NCBI RefSeq assembly: GCF_009767915.1
Contig: NZ_WSRP01000017.1
Coordinates: 1 to 59,429 of the forward strand
From: Parasutterella muris
GTDB lineage: Bacteria > Pseudomonadota > Gammaproteobacteria > Burkholderiales > Burkholderiaceae_F
Direction: 5' to 3'
DNA: 59,429 nucleotides
The position numbers and the translations under genes were made by a program. Every line of letters starts with the position of its first letter. Position 1 is the stretch's first letter. Below are positions 41,828 through 50,314 of the stretch, one piece after another. The notes below the pieces were generated by a model. The model saw nothing but the letters and a program-made list of their open reading frames with translations. It was not told the DNA's origin and made no database searches.

Positions 41828-43192
41828 TTATTTCGCATACTTCGCGGCGTTGATGCCGGCGATTCGCCCGAACACAAAGGCGTCTGTTAGTCCGTTGCCT
41901 CCGAGCCGGTTTTGTCCGTGAACGCTGCCGGTAATCTGACCCGCAGCGTAGAGTCCTGCAATCGGCCGACTGTCGTTGTCCAGAGCACGGGCTTCTTCAT
42001 CAATTGCAATGCCGCCGAGTGTGTAATGCACCCACGGGTACATGCCGACCGCCCAGAAGGGGCCGACCTTGGGACGGTTCTGAGCGGGAACTTCTTCGAG
42101 AGAGCGCTTAACCGCCTCGGACGGCACATTGATTTCTTCGCAGAGCGCTTCAATACTGTCCGCTTTCCATACCTGACCGGCAAAATAGGCCTGATAAAGA
42201 TGCTTTTTCTGAAGCTTGTCCAGAAGATTTAAATTCGCGTTGTCCACGATCGTAAAGCACTTCTTTTTACCCTGACCGATGAGTGCGGAGCTGAGCTCTT
42301 TGCGAGTCGCGCCTTCATTGGCAAAACGATGTCCGTCTTCGTTGATAAAGATCATGCCGTGCACGAGCACGTAGATTCTCGCCGAATACTTGTTGAGGTA
42401 GGAGCCTTCCGGCACACATTCGATAAAGTCCATGTTTTCGGTTTTAACACCGGACTTCATGGCGCTTTCCAGAACCTCTCCCATTCCTTTCGAGTCGGAA
42501 TAATAAAAATTCAGATCCGGAACATAGCGCTTTAAAAGGCGAGGGTTTGCGCCGAATCCGCCGGCGGCGAGAACGAGCGCGCGGCATCGAATTTCGATCA
42601 CATCGGTTCCGGATACGGCTTGGACCGTAAAGCCGCCGTCCGCATCTTTTTCAAAAGCTACAAAACGAGTGGAGGTAAGAATCTGCACGCCGTTTTTTAA
42701 GCAGGCTTCTGAAAGTTTCTGGACGTAGGCTTTGCCGACGGCAAGGATCGGCTTATGGCACCTTCGATAGTAGGATCCGTAAATTTGATAAATCTGATCT
42801 TCAAAAACCACACCGAGTTCTTTGAGCCACTCAAGCGTCGGGTAGGCAAATTCGGCAAGACGAGCCTGTGCTTTTGGATTGCCTTTTCCGTTCGCGGACT
42901 CCAGAATATGCTGATAGAAAAGCTCTTTGCTGTCGGCAATTCCGTACTTTTTCTGCAGTTCCGGATCCGGCGCGTTGAAGTATCCGCCCGAGATCAGCGT
43001 GTCTCCGCCGATAAAGGATTCTTTGTCGATCAGAATCACGTCCCTGACGCGGCTTGATGCTTCAAGCGCGGCGCAAAGACCCGCTCCGCCCGCGCCGACA
43101 ACCAGTACACGGCAGCTGATGGTTTTCTGAGCGGCAAGCACAGCGCTTGGCAGCGCAAGAGACGCCAGAGAGATAAAGGATCTGCGCTTCAT
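41828..43192 (-). CDS. Exported flavoprotein reductase, second of a pair
   Basis: A 454-residue protein, shorter than its neighbour. Tat/Sec-like leader MKRRSFISLASLALPSAVLA; FAD motif RVLVVGAGGAGLCAALEASS with LIDKESFIGGDTLISGGYF; LVLAAGGFGANPRLLKRY; and C-terminal IAGLYAAGQITGSVHGQNRLGGN. The HRFANEGATRKEL segment fits the substrate/proton-relay site of fumarate-reductase-like enzymes. Its ATG overlaps the response-regulator stop by four bases, so it is translationally coupled to the two-component genes, which argues that it belongs to what they sense. No own cytochrome; it may use the one at 39868. Confidence 0.87.
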   Translation of the reverse strand: MKRRSFISLASLALPSAVLAAQKTISCRVLVVGAGGAGLCAALEASSRVRDVILIDKESFIGGDTLISGGYFNAPDPELQKKYGIADSKELFYQHILESANGKGNPKAQARLAEFAYPTLEWLKELGVVFEDQIYQIYGSYYRRCHKPILAVGKAYVQKLSEACLKNGVQILTSTRFVAFEKDADGGFTVQAVSGTDVIEIRCRALVLAAGGFGANPRLLKRYVPDLNFYYSDSKGMGEVLESAMKSGVKTENMDFIECVPEGSYLNKYSARIYVLVHGMIFINEDGHRFANEGATRKELSSALIGQGKKKCFTIVDNANLNLLDKLQKKHLYQAYFAGQVWKADSIEALCEEINVPSEAVKRSLEEVPAQNRPKVGPFWAVGMYPWVHYTLGGIAIDEEARALDNDSRPIAGLYAAGQITGSVHGQNRLGGNGLTDAFVFGRIAGINAAKYAK

Positions 43193-43803
43193 GAGTTTTG
43201 CATCTCTCTTAAAAATTCATTGAGCTCAACCGGGTTTTCCAAGTCCAGTTTGGCAAAAATATTTGCGCGGTGAGACTGCACCGTGCGCTCGGAAATTTCC
43301 AGAATCTCAGCGATCCGACTGTTCGGAAGTCCTTTAGCGATTTGATAGGAAACCTTCTTTTCCGCGGCGGTTAAAGTCTCAAACTGCTCACGAAGACTTT
43401 CCGCGTAGGCTTTTTCTCTGCGGACCTGTTTGTTTTTGGCAACCGCCTTGCTGACCAAATCTAAAAGTTTGTCCGGATCCGGCGGTTTGACCAGAAAATT
43501 AAAGGCGCCGTTTTCCACACAGCTGACCGCCATTTCAATATCGCCGTGCGCGGAGAGAAAGATAATCGGCAGATCTGAGCCCACGCGCTTTAATTCGGCC
43601 TGCAGCTCGATTCCGGTCATGCCCTCCATGCGAACGTCGAGAATCAGACAGCCCAGACGCTCCGGATCGTCGCTGCGCAGAAAATCTTCCGCGCTTGAAA
43701 ATGATCTTGTCTGAAGACCCGCCAGGTTCAGAAAGAAGCTGAGCGAGTCGCTCACCGTCTTATCGTCATCGACGATCCGGATGATCGGCGTGAGAAGTTT
43801 CAT
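43189..43803 (-). CDS. FixJ/TtrR-type response regulator
   Basis: A 204-residue regulator: receiver domain with acidic cluster VDDD (11-14), phospho-acceptor Asp56 (LILDVRMEG), Ser84 (IFLSAHGD) and Lys106 (LVKPP), then a LuxR-type HTH (ETLTAAEKKVSYQIAKGLPN and EISERTVQSHRANIFAKL). ATGA overlaps on both sides couple it to the kinase upstream and flavoprotein downstream. It probably activates the flavoprotein-cytochrome genes when phosphorylated. Confidence 0.9.
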   Translation of the reverse strand: MKLLTPIIRIVDDDKTVSDSLSFFLNLAGLQTRSFSSAEDFLRSDDPERLGCLILDVRMEGMTGIELQAELKRVGSDLPIIFLSAHGDIEMAVSCVENGAFNFLVKPPDPDKLLDLVSKAVAKNKQVRREKAYAESLREQFETLTAAEKKVSYQIAKGLPNSRIAEILEISERTVQSHRANIFAKLDLENPVELNEFLREMQNS

Positions 43804-45563
43804 AATTCGGTCTCCGGTTTGTTGAGGTTAAAGCTCACAATCAGTCCGTGAGGAGTACGTTTTTGGAAATTAAGGTGCGCGCCGTGATTCTCAATGATCT
43901 CGACCGCGATGGACAACCCGATGCCTAAACCTTCCTGTTTATCGCTTTTTGTCGGTTTGCCAAGCTTAGCGAAGCGCTCATCGGAAATTTCCGGCCCGTT
44001 GTCGGAGACGGTAACGAGCCAGCGATTCCTCTGATCCTCCACTAAGACCTCAACCTGAGGCTGATTCTCCGATTCAGCCGCTTTCACAGCGTTTTTAAGA
44101 AGATTCAGAATAACGAGTTCGATCTCAAAGCTGTCGCCTCGGGCTTCACAGCTGCGGGGCATCTCGACTCGGATGTCTGCTTCGTGGCGTTCGTCGTTTC
44201 GGATGCTCGATACCGCTCGCTCGACGATTTCAGTGAGTTCGAACGAGCCCGAGCGGTTCGCGGTGTGTTTGGCGTACGATCTCACGTGTTCGACAATGTC
44301 GCTCGTTCGTCTTGCCTGCACGCAAAGCTGCTCGAGCGCGTGACTGACTCGACTGTCCTTAATGCCGAGCTGCGAGAGCAGAAGCTTGAGCCCGCTCGAG
44401 TAATAAATCATATTGGTGATCGGCTGTTTGACTTCATGCGCGAAAATAGAACTCATCTGAGAGATAACGCGGCTTTTTTCGAGGCGATCGAGTTTTTCTC
44501 GGTTTCTCTGCGCTCTTCTCTCCGTAGCGCGCTGCGCGGCAAGCGCAAATCGAAGCTCGTTGGTTCTTCGGTTCACCAGCACATTGACGCGAATAATATG
44601 AATAATCAGCGCAAACAGCAGTGCCGCAGCAAGAGCAAATTCAGTGCGGTACTCCATCACAAAAGCCTTGACGGTGGTCTCGCGCAGATGCGCGTACGGA
44701 CCGAGTTTTAAGTCTTTCATGAGATCAAAGACTTTTAAGAAACCGCCCGCGGGGACCCATTCGAAGCCGCCGTCGCGCTTAGGCATGGAAAGAAGAGAGA
44801 GCGTCACGGCTTTGACCGCGCCGGAGGGCGCGCCGTCTAAGGAAAAGAACACCGCGTCCGGGTACATTTCTGTCGATCGCAGACAGCGGCCCGGACCGCG
44901 CTTCGGATCGAGCACCCGAAATTCATCCGCTTTAACGATGCCGTCCCGCACAAGATCTTCAAGCTGACACGGCCCGAGAATGCCCGCATCCGCTTCTCCA
45001 ACTTTGATGTAGGTCGATACGTCCGGATACTGATAATTCGTAAAAAGCGTGCGCTTAAAGAAGGAATCCGGATTGAATCCGCGTTTGGCGACTTCCCCGA
45101 GCGCAAGCAGATAGCCGTCAAAATCCTTGGAGTCGGTCGCGGTCACAACCTTGTCTTTCAAATCCTCAATCGAGCGGATGTCGGTTCTGTCCTTACGGGT
45201 TATAAAAACCGAGGAAACCGCTTCGTCCGCGCTCAGCGCGTGCGATCTTCGAACGGTCGCGATCTGCTGCGCGCCTTTGCTGTTGATCAGCGTCACAAAA
45301 CTGCCCGCGGAGGAGAGCAGAAAGTGCGGTTTCTTTTCTTCAATATCAGAGAGAAGAGAATGCGGATCAATCTCCACCACACTGATCTTGTTGTCTTTGA
45401 GCGTGTGCTGCAGATGCTCCATCGTCGGAACAAAAGTTCCGAGATAGAAATCCGGATCAAAAGTGTCAATCAGTCCGATTCTGATTTCCTGAGCGCTGCC
45501 GGGCTGCGCCGCGGTTGTCAGACAAAAGAAGAAAGACAGCAGCAGTAAGATAGATTTGAACAT
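43800..45563 (-). CDS. Sensor histidine kinase with PhnD-like periplasmic domain (TtrS-like)
   Basis: A 587-residue kinase. Signal/anchor FKSILLLLSFFFCLTTAA, a PhnD-like periplasmic binding domain (~25-285; EIRIGLIDTFDPDFYLGTF, KVVTATDSKDFDGYLLALGE, GILGPCQLEDLVRDG), one membrane helix (FALAAALLFALIIHIIRVNVL), a coiled linker, the phospho-acceptor H-box FAHEVKQPITNM (~375) and the ATPase domain with ILNLLKNAVKA, VSDNGPEI and EGLGIGLSIAVEII. The architecture is that of TtrS, the tetrathionate sensor, but the target genes here are flavoproteins rather than ttrBCA. The periplasmic domain probably binds the electron acceptor. Start at ATG 45563; a TTG at 45581 is possible. Confidence 0.9.
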   Translation of the reverse strand: MFKSILLLLSFFFCLTTAAQPGSAQEIRIGLIDTFDPDFYLGTFVPTMEHLQHTLKDNKISVVEIDPHSLLSDIEEKKPHFLLSSAGSFVTLINSKGAQQIATVRRSHALSADEAVSSVFITRKDRTDIRSIEDLKDKVVTATDSKDFDGYLLALGEVAKRGFNPDSFFKRTLFTNYQYPDVSTYIKVGEADAGILGPCQLEDLVRDGIVKADEFRVLDPKRGPGRCLRSTEMYPDAVFFSLDGAPSGAVKAVTLSLLSMPKRDGGFEWVPAGGFLKVFDLMKDLKLGPYAHLRETTVKAFVMEYRTEFALAAALLFALIIHIIRVNVLVNRRTNELRFALAAQRATERRAQRNREKLDRLEKSRVISQMSSIFAHEVKQPITNMIYYSSGLKLLLSQLGIKDSRVSHALEQLCVQARRTSDIVEHVRSYAKHTANRSGSFELTEIVERAVSSIRNDERHEADIRVEMPRSCEARGDSFEIELVILNLLKNAVKAAESENQPQVEVLVEDQRNRWLVTVSDNGPEISDERFAKLGKPTKSDKQEGLGIGLSIAVEIIENHGAHLNFQKRTPHGLIVSFNLNKPETEL

Positions 45564-45670
45564 TAGGAAAGTGTCTCGCAAATCTTGCCGTTAGGCTATT
45601 AGTGACATAACTAATCCAATAAGCGTAAAACGGGCAGGGCGCAAAATAAGTGCGATAATTGCAGTTCTAA

Positions 45671-45689
45671 AATGAGAATGGTTCCTATT
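45671..45689 (+). promoter_or_regulatory. Fur box candidate upstream of feo
   Basis: AATGAGAATGGTTCCTATT agrees at 13 of 19 positions with the Fur consensus AATGATAATCATTATCATT and has dyad symmetry (AATGAGAA/TTCCTATT). It lies ~37 bases before the first feoA start, where Fe2+-Fur would repress the operon. Confidence 0.6.
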
Positions 45690-45725
45690 ACTGTTCTTTT
45701 TATTGCAATGTAACGGATACGATGT

Positions 45726-45977
45726 ATGGCACAGAAAGATAAGAAAATTGTGACCCTTTTAGATGTACCTCAGGGCGCGACGTGTGTTCTGGTGGGTTGG
45801 GGCGGTTTAGAGACGCAGGATGTAAAAAAACTGACCGATGTCGGTGTTTTTTTAGATCTTCCGCTGATCGTCCTGAATGTAACGTCTTCCGGACCGATCG
45901 TTGTCGCAATCAATGACGCGCATATCGCGATCGGAACCAACACCGCAAAGCACATGCAGGTTTATCTGAAGGAATAA
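45726..45977 (+). CDS. feoA: FeoA-like protein, first copy (divergent)
   Basis: An 83-residue SH3-like protein resembling FeoA: LLDVPQGATCVLVGWGG, DVKKLTDVGVFLDLPLIVLN and GPIVVAINDAHIAIG follow the FeoA strand order, but the usual RRRLLxLGxxPG segment is replaced by a divergent KKLTDVGVFLDLP. It stands 6 bases before a more typical feoA and is first in the feo operon. FeoA-type proteins bind FeoB; a second copy may regulate it. The Fur-box candidate lies just upstream. Confidence 0.7.
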   Translation: MAQKDKKIVTLLDVPQGATCVLVGWGGLETQDVKKLTDVGVFLDLPLIVLNVTSSGPIVVAINDAHIAIGTNTAKHMQVYLKE

Positions 45978-45983
45978 ATATCA

Positions 45984-46214
45984 ATGCTTTTAAAAGATAT
46001 GAAACCGGGCGAAAAAGGAATTATCGTTCAGTTCAGGCCCGGACAAATTGAATATCGCAGGCGTCTTCTTGCTCTTGGCGCGCTTCCCGGCACCAAGTTT
46101 GAAGTCGCGCGGGTTGCGCCTTTGGGAGATCCGGTGGAAATCAAACTTCGCGGCTCTTTCATCAGCGTGAGAAAGGGAGAGATTGAAATCTTGGACGTTA
46201 AACCGCTCGATTAA
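45984..46214 (+). CDS. feoA: Ferrous iron transport protein A
   Basis: A 76-residue classical FeoA: LLKDMKPGEKGIIVQF, RRRLLALGALPGTKFEVARVAPLGDPVEIKL (read in parts) and a C-terminal FISVRKGEIEILDV. A small cytoplasmic SH3-like partner of FeoB. Sandwiched between the divergent feoA and feoB with 6- and 8-base gaps. Confidence 0.92.
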   Translation: MLLKDMKPGEKGIIVQFRPGQIEYRRRLLALGALPGTKFEVARVAPLGDPVEIKLRGSFISVRKGEIEILDVKPLD

Positions 46215-46222
46215 TTAGTGCA

Positions 46223-48529
46223 ATGAAGAAGAATATTATCGCTGTGGTCGGCAACCCGAACTGCGGCAAGACGACTCTATTTAACGGACTGACAGGATCA
46301 CATCAGACGGTCGGCAACTGGCCCGGCGTAACGGTCGAACAGATCGTCGGAGAGTTCACCTACAAGGATCGTCAGGTCAAAATCGTTGATCTTCCCGGTA
46401 TCTACTCCCTTCAGCCGAGTTCGGCTTCGAGCGAGGACGAGCGCGTCGCGCGCGACTACATCCTTCAGGACGAAGCCGAACTTATCGTCAATATCGTGGA
46501 TGCGAGCAATTTGGAGCGCAACCTGTATCTGACGACTCAGCTCATTGAGATGCAGGTACCGATGATTGTGGTGCTCAATATGCTTGACATGGCTGAGAAG
46601 CATCAGCTCAGTATTGATCCGAAGAAGCTTCGTGATCAGCTCGGCTGCCCCGTCATCGGTATCGTGGCAGCTAAAGAGCGCGGCTTAAAAGAGCTGTGCG
46701 CCATGATTGATTCCGAGCTCAATAATCTTAAAGTGCCGCCGAATCCCATCCGATTCAGCGACAAAATCGAAAAAGCCCGAGACAAAATCGCAGCGCTTCT
46801 GGAAAAGCAGGGCGTGGAGCGGGGCGCCTGGACTGCGGAACAGCTGCTTGAAGGCGACGCCGCGATGGATACCTACCTCAAGGGCGTTGATCTCACAGAA
46901 ATCAATCAGATTATCGATGAGACGGATAAGGCTTATGAGGGAAACCTCGATATTGAAATGGCTGATGTGCGTTATCAGTTCGTATCAAAGGTTACCGAAG
47001 CCTGCCTGACGCGCAACGGCGAAGTCACGCAGAGCACAACCGACAAAATCGATAAGATTGTTCTGAACCGCTGGCTCGGCATTCCGATTTTTCTGCTGAT
47101 CATGTACCTGATGTTTGTCTTCTCGATTAACATCGGTTCCGCTTTTATCGATTTCTTTGATATTTTGTTCGGAGCGATCTTTGTTCAGGGATTTGGCAAT
47201 CTGCTCACAAGCTGGGGAACGCACGAATGGCTTAAAACGATTTTAGCCGACGGCATCGGCGGCGGTATCCAGACGGTTTCGACCTTCATTCCTGTGATCG
47301 CCTGCCTCTTTCTTTCGCTTTCATTCTTGGAAGATTCGGGCTATATGGCGCGTGCGGCCTTTGTGATGGACCGAATGATGCGCTTTCTGGGACTGCCCGG
47401 TAAATCCTTTGTGCCGCTCATTGTCGGCTTCGGCTGCGGTGTTCCGGCGATCATGGCCGCGCGTACCATGGAAAAGAAGTCCGATCGCATCACGACCGTC
47501 ATGATGGCGCCTTTTATGAGCTGCGGCGCTCGTCTTCCGGTTTATGTGCTGTTTGCGACCACCTTCTGGCCGCTTGGCGGACAAAATCTGGTGTTCTCGC
47601 TTTATCTCATCGGTATTTTGGTCGCCATCATCACGGGATTCATCCTGAAACGCACCGCGCTTCGCGACGAAGCGGGCGCCTTTGTGATGGAAATTCCGCC
47701 GTATCACATGCCGACGATCAAGAACCTTGCGCTGCGTACCTGGGACCGCTTAAAGAGCTTTATCCTCAAAGCCGGTCAGCTGATCGTCATTATCGTCGCG
47801 GTACTCGCGTTTTTGAATTCTCTCGGAACGGACGGCTCGTTCGGCAACGAAGATACCGACAAATCTGTCCTCTCTCAGATCGGAAAGACGATCGTTCCGG
47901 CTTTTGAACCGATGGGACTTTCTCAGGAGAACTGGCCTGCCGCCGTAGGTGTCTTTACGGGCATTCTTGCAAAAGAAGCCGTTGTCGGAACGCTTGATTC
48001 TCTGTACTCGGGCATGGGCGACAAAATGGCCGGCGCCGACGAGAAAGCCAATGACGACGAGGACGAGCCCTTCAGTCTTGCCGCTGAAGCAAAACGCGCG
48101 GTTGATTCGGTCGGCGAGAATCTCTCTGAAATTGGCACCATGTTTATCGATCCGCTTGGCACAAACGTAGAGAAGGATCTGACGGACGTTGATGAGCAGG
48201 CGGCGCTGCAGGAAGTCGGCAGCGGTACGTTCCGCGCGATGAAGACACTCTTTGACGGTGAGCTTGGCGCTTTCAGCTATTTGCTGATGGTGCTTCTCTA
48301 TATCCCTTGCTGTGCTTCAATCGGTGCGATGTACCGCGAAGTGGGAAGCGGCTGGACCGCGTTTGCTGCAGGTTGGACGCTTGTGGTCGGCTACGGCGTC
48401 TCAACGATCGTGTATCAGATCGGCCGCTTCAGCGCTCATCCGGTGTTCTCAGGAACCTGTATTGCTTTGTCGGCAGCCGCGATTCTGGCTTTTATCGTCG
48501 GACTCAGAATCAAGGGCCGCGGAGATTAA
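46223..48529 (+). CDS. feoB: Ferrous iron transporter FeoB
   Basis: A 768-residue Fe2+ permease with an N-terminal G-protein: G1 GNPNCGKTT (10-18), G3 DLPG (56-59), G4 NMLD, then a helical spacer domain and the membrane domain with two Gate regions (GYMARAAFVMDRMMRFLGL..., GCGVPAIMAARTMEKKSDR, MSCGARLPVYVLF). A long acidic linker (DKMAGADEKANDDEDEPF) precedes the last helices. Length and motifs are normal. Central gene of feoA-feoA-feoB-feoC. Confidence 0.96.
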   Translation: MKKNIIAVVGNPNCGKTTLFNGLTGSHQTVGNWPGVTVEQIVGEFTYKDRQVKIVDLPGIYSLQPSSASSEDERVARDYILQDEAELIVNIVDASNLERNLYLTTQLIEMQVPMIVVLNMLDMAEKHQLSIDPKKLRDQLGCPVIGIVAAKERGLKELCAMIDSELNNLKVPPNPIRFSDKIEKARDKIAALLEKQGVERGAWTAEQLLEGDAAMDTYLKGVDLTEINQIIDETDKAYEGNLDIEMADVRYQFVSKVTEACLTRNGEVTQSTTDKIDKIVLNRWLGIPIFLLIMYLMFVFSINIGSAFIDFFDILFGAIFVQGFGNLLTSWGTHEWLKTILADGIGGGIQTVSTFIPVIACLFLSLSFLEDSGYMARAAFVMDRMMRFLGLPGKSFVPLIVGFGCGVPAIMAARTMEKKSDRITTVMMAPFMSCGARLPVYVLFATTFWPLGGQNLVFSLYLIGILVAIITGFILKRTALRDEAGAFVMEIPPYHMPTIKNLALRTWDRLKSFILKAGQLIVIIVAVLAFLNSLGTDGSFGNEDTDKSVLSQIGKTIVPAFEPMGLSQENWPAAVGVFTGILAKEAVVGTLDSLYSGMGDKMAGADEKANDDEDEPFSLAAEAKRAVDSVGENLSEIGTMFIDPLGTNVEKDLTDVDEQAALQEVGSGTFRAMKTLFDGELGAFSYLLMVLLYIPCCASIGAMYREVGSGWTAFAAGWTLVVGYGVSTIVYQIGRFSAHPVFSGTCIALSAAAILAFIVGLRIKGRGD

Positions 48530-48532
48530 CTT

Positions 48533-48778
48533 ATGACTTTGACCGAACTTAAAGAATACGTTCAGGCCAGACGCATTGTTTCTGAGCGCGAAATCTCGCT
48601 TCATTTTCGGATTGAAGAATCCGCGATTGAACCGATGGCGCGACGCTGGGTCGAGAAGGGCCTAATGGCTATTGTTGACATGGACGGAACCAAGTGCGGC
48701 GGCTGCACGGCCTGCGCCGACGGAATCAAGCGCCATTACGAATGGCTCGGACCGCAGTCGGTCACGTTTAAAAAATAA
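48533..48778 (+). CDS. feoC: FeoC-like winged-helix/iron-sulfur protein
   Basis: An 81-residue protein three bases after feoB. The N-terminus (LTELKEYVQARRIVSEREISLHFRI...) is a small winged helix as in FeoC. The C-terminal CGGCTAC (Cys55, Cys58, Cys61) matches the FeoC cysteine cluster but with three rather than four cysteines visible. FeoC protects or regulates FeoB according to redox/iron state. It ends the operon before a good terminator. Confidence 0.85.
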   Translation: MTLTELKEYVQARRIVSEREISLHFRIEESAIEPMARRWVEKGLMAIVDMDGTKCGGCTACADGIKRHYEWLGPQSVTFKK

Positions 48779-48792
48779 AAAGTTATCCTCCG

Positions 48793-48836
48793 ATTAAGGA
48801 AGGCTTCGACTAAAGTTCGCGCCTTCCTTAATTTTA
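48793..48836 (+). terminator. feo operon terminator
   Basis: ATTAAGGAAGGC (48793-48804) pairs with GCCTTCCTTAAT (48821-48832), followed by TTTAAT. Confidence 0.8.
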
Positions 48837-48851
48837 ATGACATGGAACCCC

Positions 48852-48880
48852 TTTGCTCCCAATGAGATCGAGGGAGCAAA
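48852..48880. repeat. 9-bp inverted repeat at the left side of the IS110-like element
   Basis: TTTGCTCCC and GGGAGCAAA, 11-base spacer, 36 bases before the transposase ATG. It could be part of the IS end or of its promoter; IS110 elements often lack terminal inverted repeats, so the IS border is not defined. Confidence 0.5.
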
Positions 48881-48915
48881 ATGGAAGTGATAACTTTCTC
48901 ATTAAAGGTGATTCC

Positions 48916-49936
48916 ATGTCAGTTAGTAAGATACTCGCAAAAACGATCGACCCCGACCTCGAATATGAAGTCATTGGTATTGATTTGGCCAAGAATTGTG
49001 TCAGTGCCGTTCTGTTAACAACAGATGGTGAAGTGATCGGTATTGATCGCCTTGACTATCCGGAGCTTGAGAAGAGCGCACAAGAGCTAAGCCCTACGAT
49101 ATTCGCCATGGAGCCGTGCACTGAAATGAATTATTTAGTCCAAAAGTTAGAGGCTTGAGGACATCGTTGCCTGATTATCAGCGGGGATTACATTGAATCT
49201 CATTTTTCAAGTCAAAAAACTGATTTAAATGATGCTCAAGCACTGGCTTTTCTAGCCAAAGATACACAACTGAGAACGATCAAAGCCAAAGATCCGGAGC
49301 AACAAAAGTACGCGAGCTTAACAACGCTGCGGGAACAATATATCAAGCAATATAGACAGACCATTGTGTCTTTAAAAGGGATTTGTCAAGCCTGGGGACT
49401 GAATATATCGAAAGGGATGAGCGGCAAAGCTCGACTGATAGACCTGATCGAGAGTTATGCGGCATTTCCAGAAGAGCTGAGAGCGGGACTTGTTGACATG
49501 GTCACACACGCTCAAACAACTCAAAAGGTCTTAAATAAAATCACTAAAACTCTGGAGGAGTTAGCAAAAAACGATAAAGTCTGCCAACTAATTCAAACGA
49601 TTCCAGGGCTAGGACCGATCTGCAGCTGCAGACTGCGTGCAACCATCGGAGATATCAGGAGATTCAAAACTCCTAAAGATTTTCCTGCCTATTATGGCTT
49701 GGTACCGAGAAGCATTGCTACGGGGCACAACGAGAAGAAAGGAAAATTACCCATCGAGGAGACAAAACAATGAGATCCCTAATGGTGCAAGGCGCTGGGT
49801 GTGTAGTCATTATGGCTACCAAAGGAACATTGGGGTCCAAGTAATTAACGAAGTGGATTCTAAAGAAACAAAAAGAGAAAATGCCGTGGGGAAAGCTTGT
49901 ATGCGCCGTTGCTGCAAAGCTTTTACGGATTGTTAG
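48916..49936 (+). mobile_element. Decayed IS110-family transposase gene
   Basis: A recombinase of the IS110 group (DEDD transposase, Transposase_20). Conserved blocks: VIGIDLAKNCVSAVLL, EPCTEMNYLVQKLEA, TDLNDAQALAFLAKD, then the C-terminal domain TIPGLGPICSCRLRATIGD, FKTPKDFPAYYGLVPRS and a TGHNEKKGK segment. Lesions: an in-frame TGA at 49156-49158 between EA and GHRCLI; stops near 49771 with a frame change, after which NGARRWVCSHYGYQRNIG and GKACMRRCC are readable in another frame to 49936. Good ribosome context at 48905-48916. The copy is inactive unless its stop is read through. A transposase of this class acts with an RNA encoded in the element's non-coding end. Confidence 0.9.
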
Positions 49937-50314
49937 AGCTGTTCTTATCAGTAATAAACCATACAACCCGAAAATAGCAGGGGTTGCGAAATCTTCATTG
50001 CCCAAAGGGATCTAGAGATTTAACTTACAGTTCGAGCACAATCGTCTACAACTAAGCATGAGAAAGCCGAAAGGCCCGCTCAACAGCCCGGAAGTTTACA
50101 GCCATCTAATTTTAAGGGGCACGGGCGGACTGATCTTGAAGTTCATGGTAGGCAAATAGAATCAAATGAGATTCTTGAAACAGCCAGAAGAGATTGGTAG
50201 ATTGGCCTCTTCTGTATGCTGCAGCAGACTCATTTAACCTTGAACAAGATACCTAGATAATCGAAAAGCTATGGAGAGGAGTCTTGCTTCGCAAGACTAG
50301 AGAAAAACTCTACC
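49937..50314 (+). other. Non-coding tail of the IS110-like element or adjacent intergenic DNA
   Basis: ~380 bases without an open frame. Contains an 8-bp stem CAGAAGAG/CTCTTCTG (50185-50214) and AGTCTTGC/GCAAGACT with a 3-base loop (50280-50298). IS110-group elements of the IS1111 type keep a non-coding, RNA-encoding segment 3' of the transposase, and this could be its remnant. The border of the element is not visible. No convincing terminator for the methylase gene. Confidence 0.35.
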
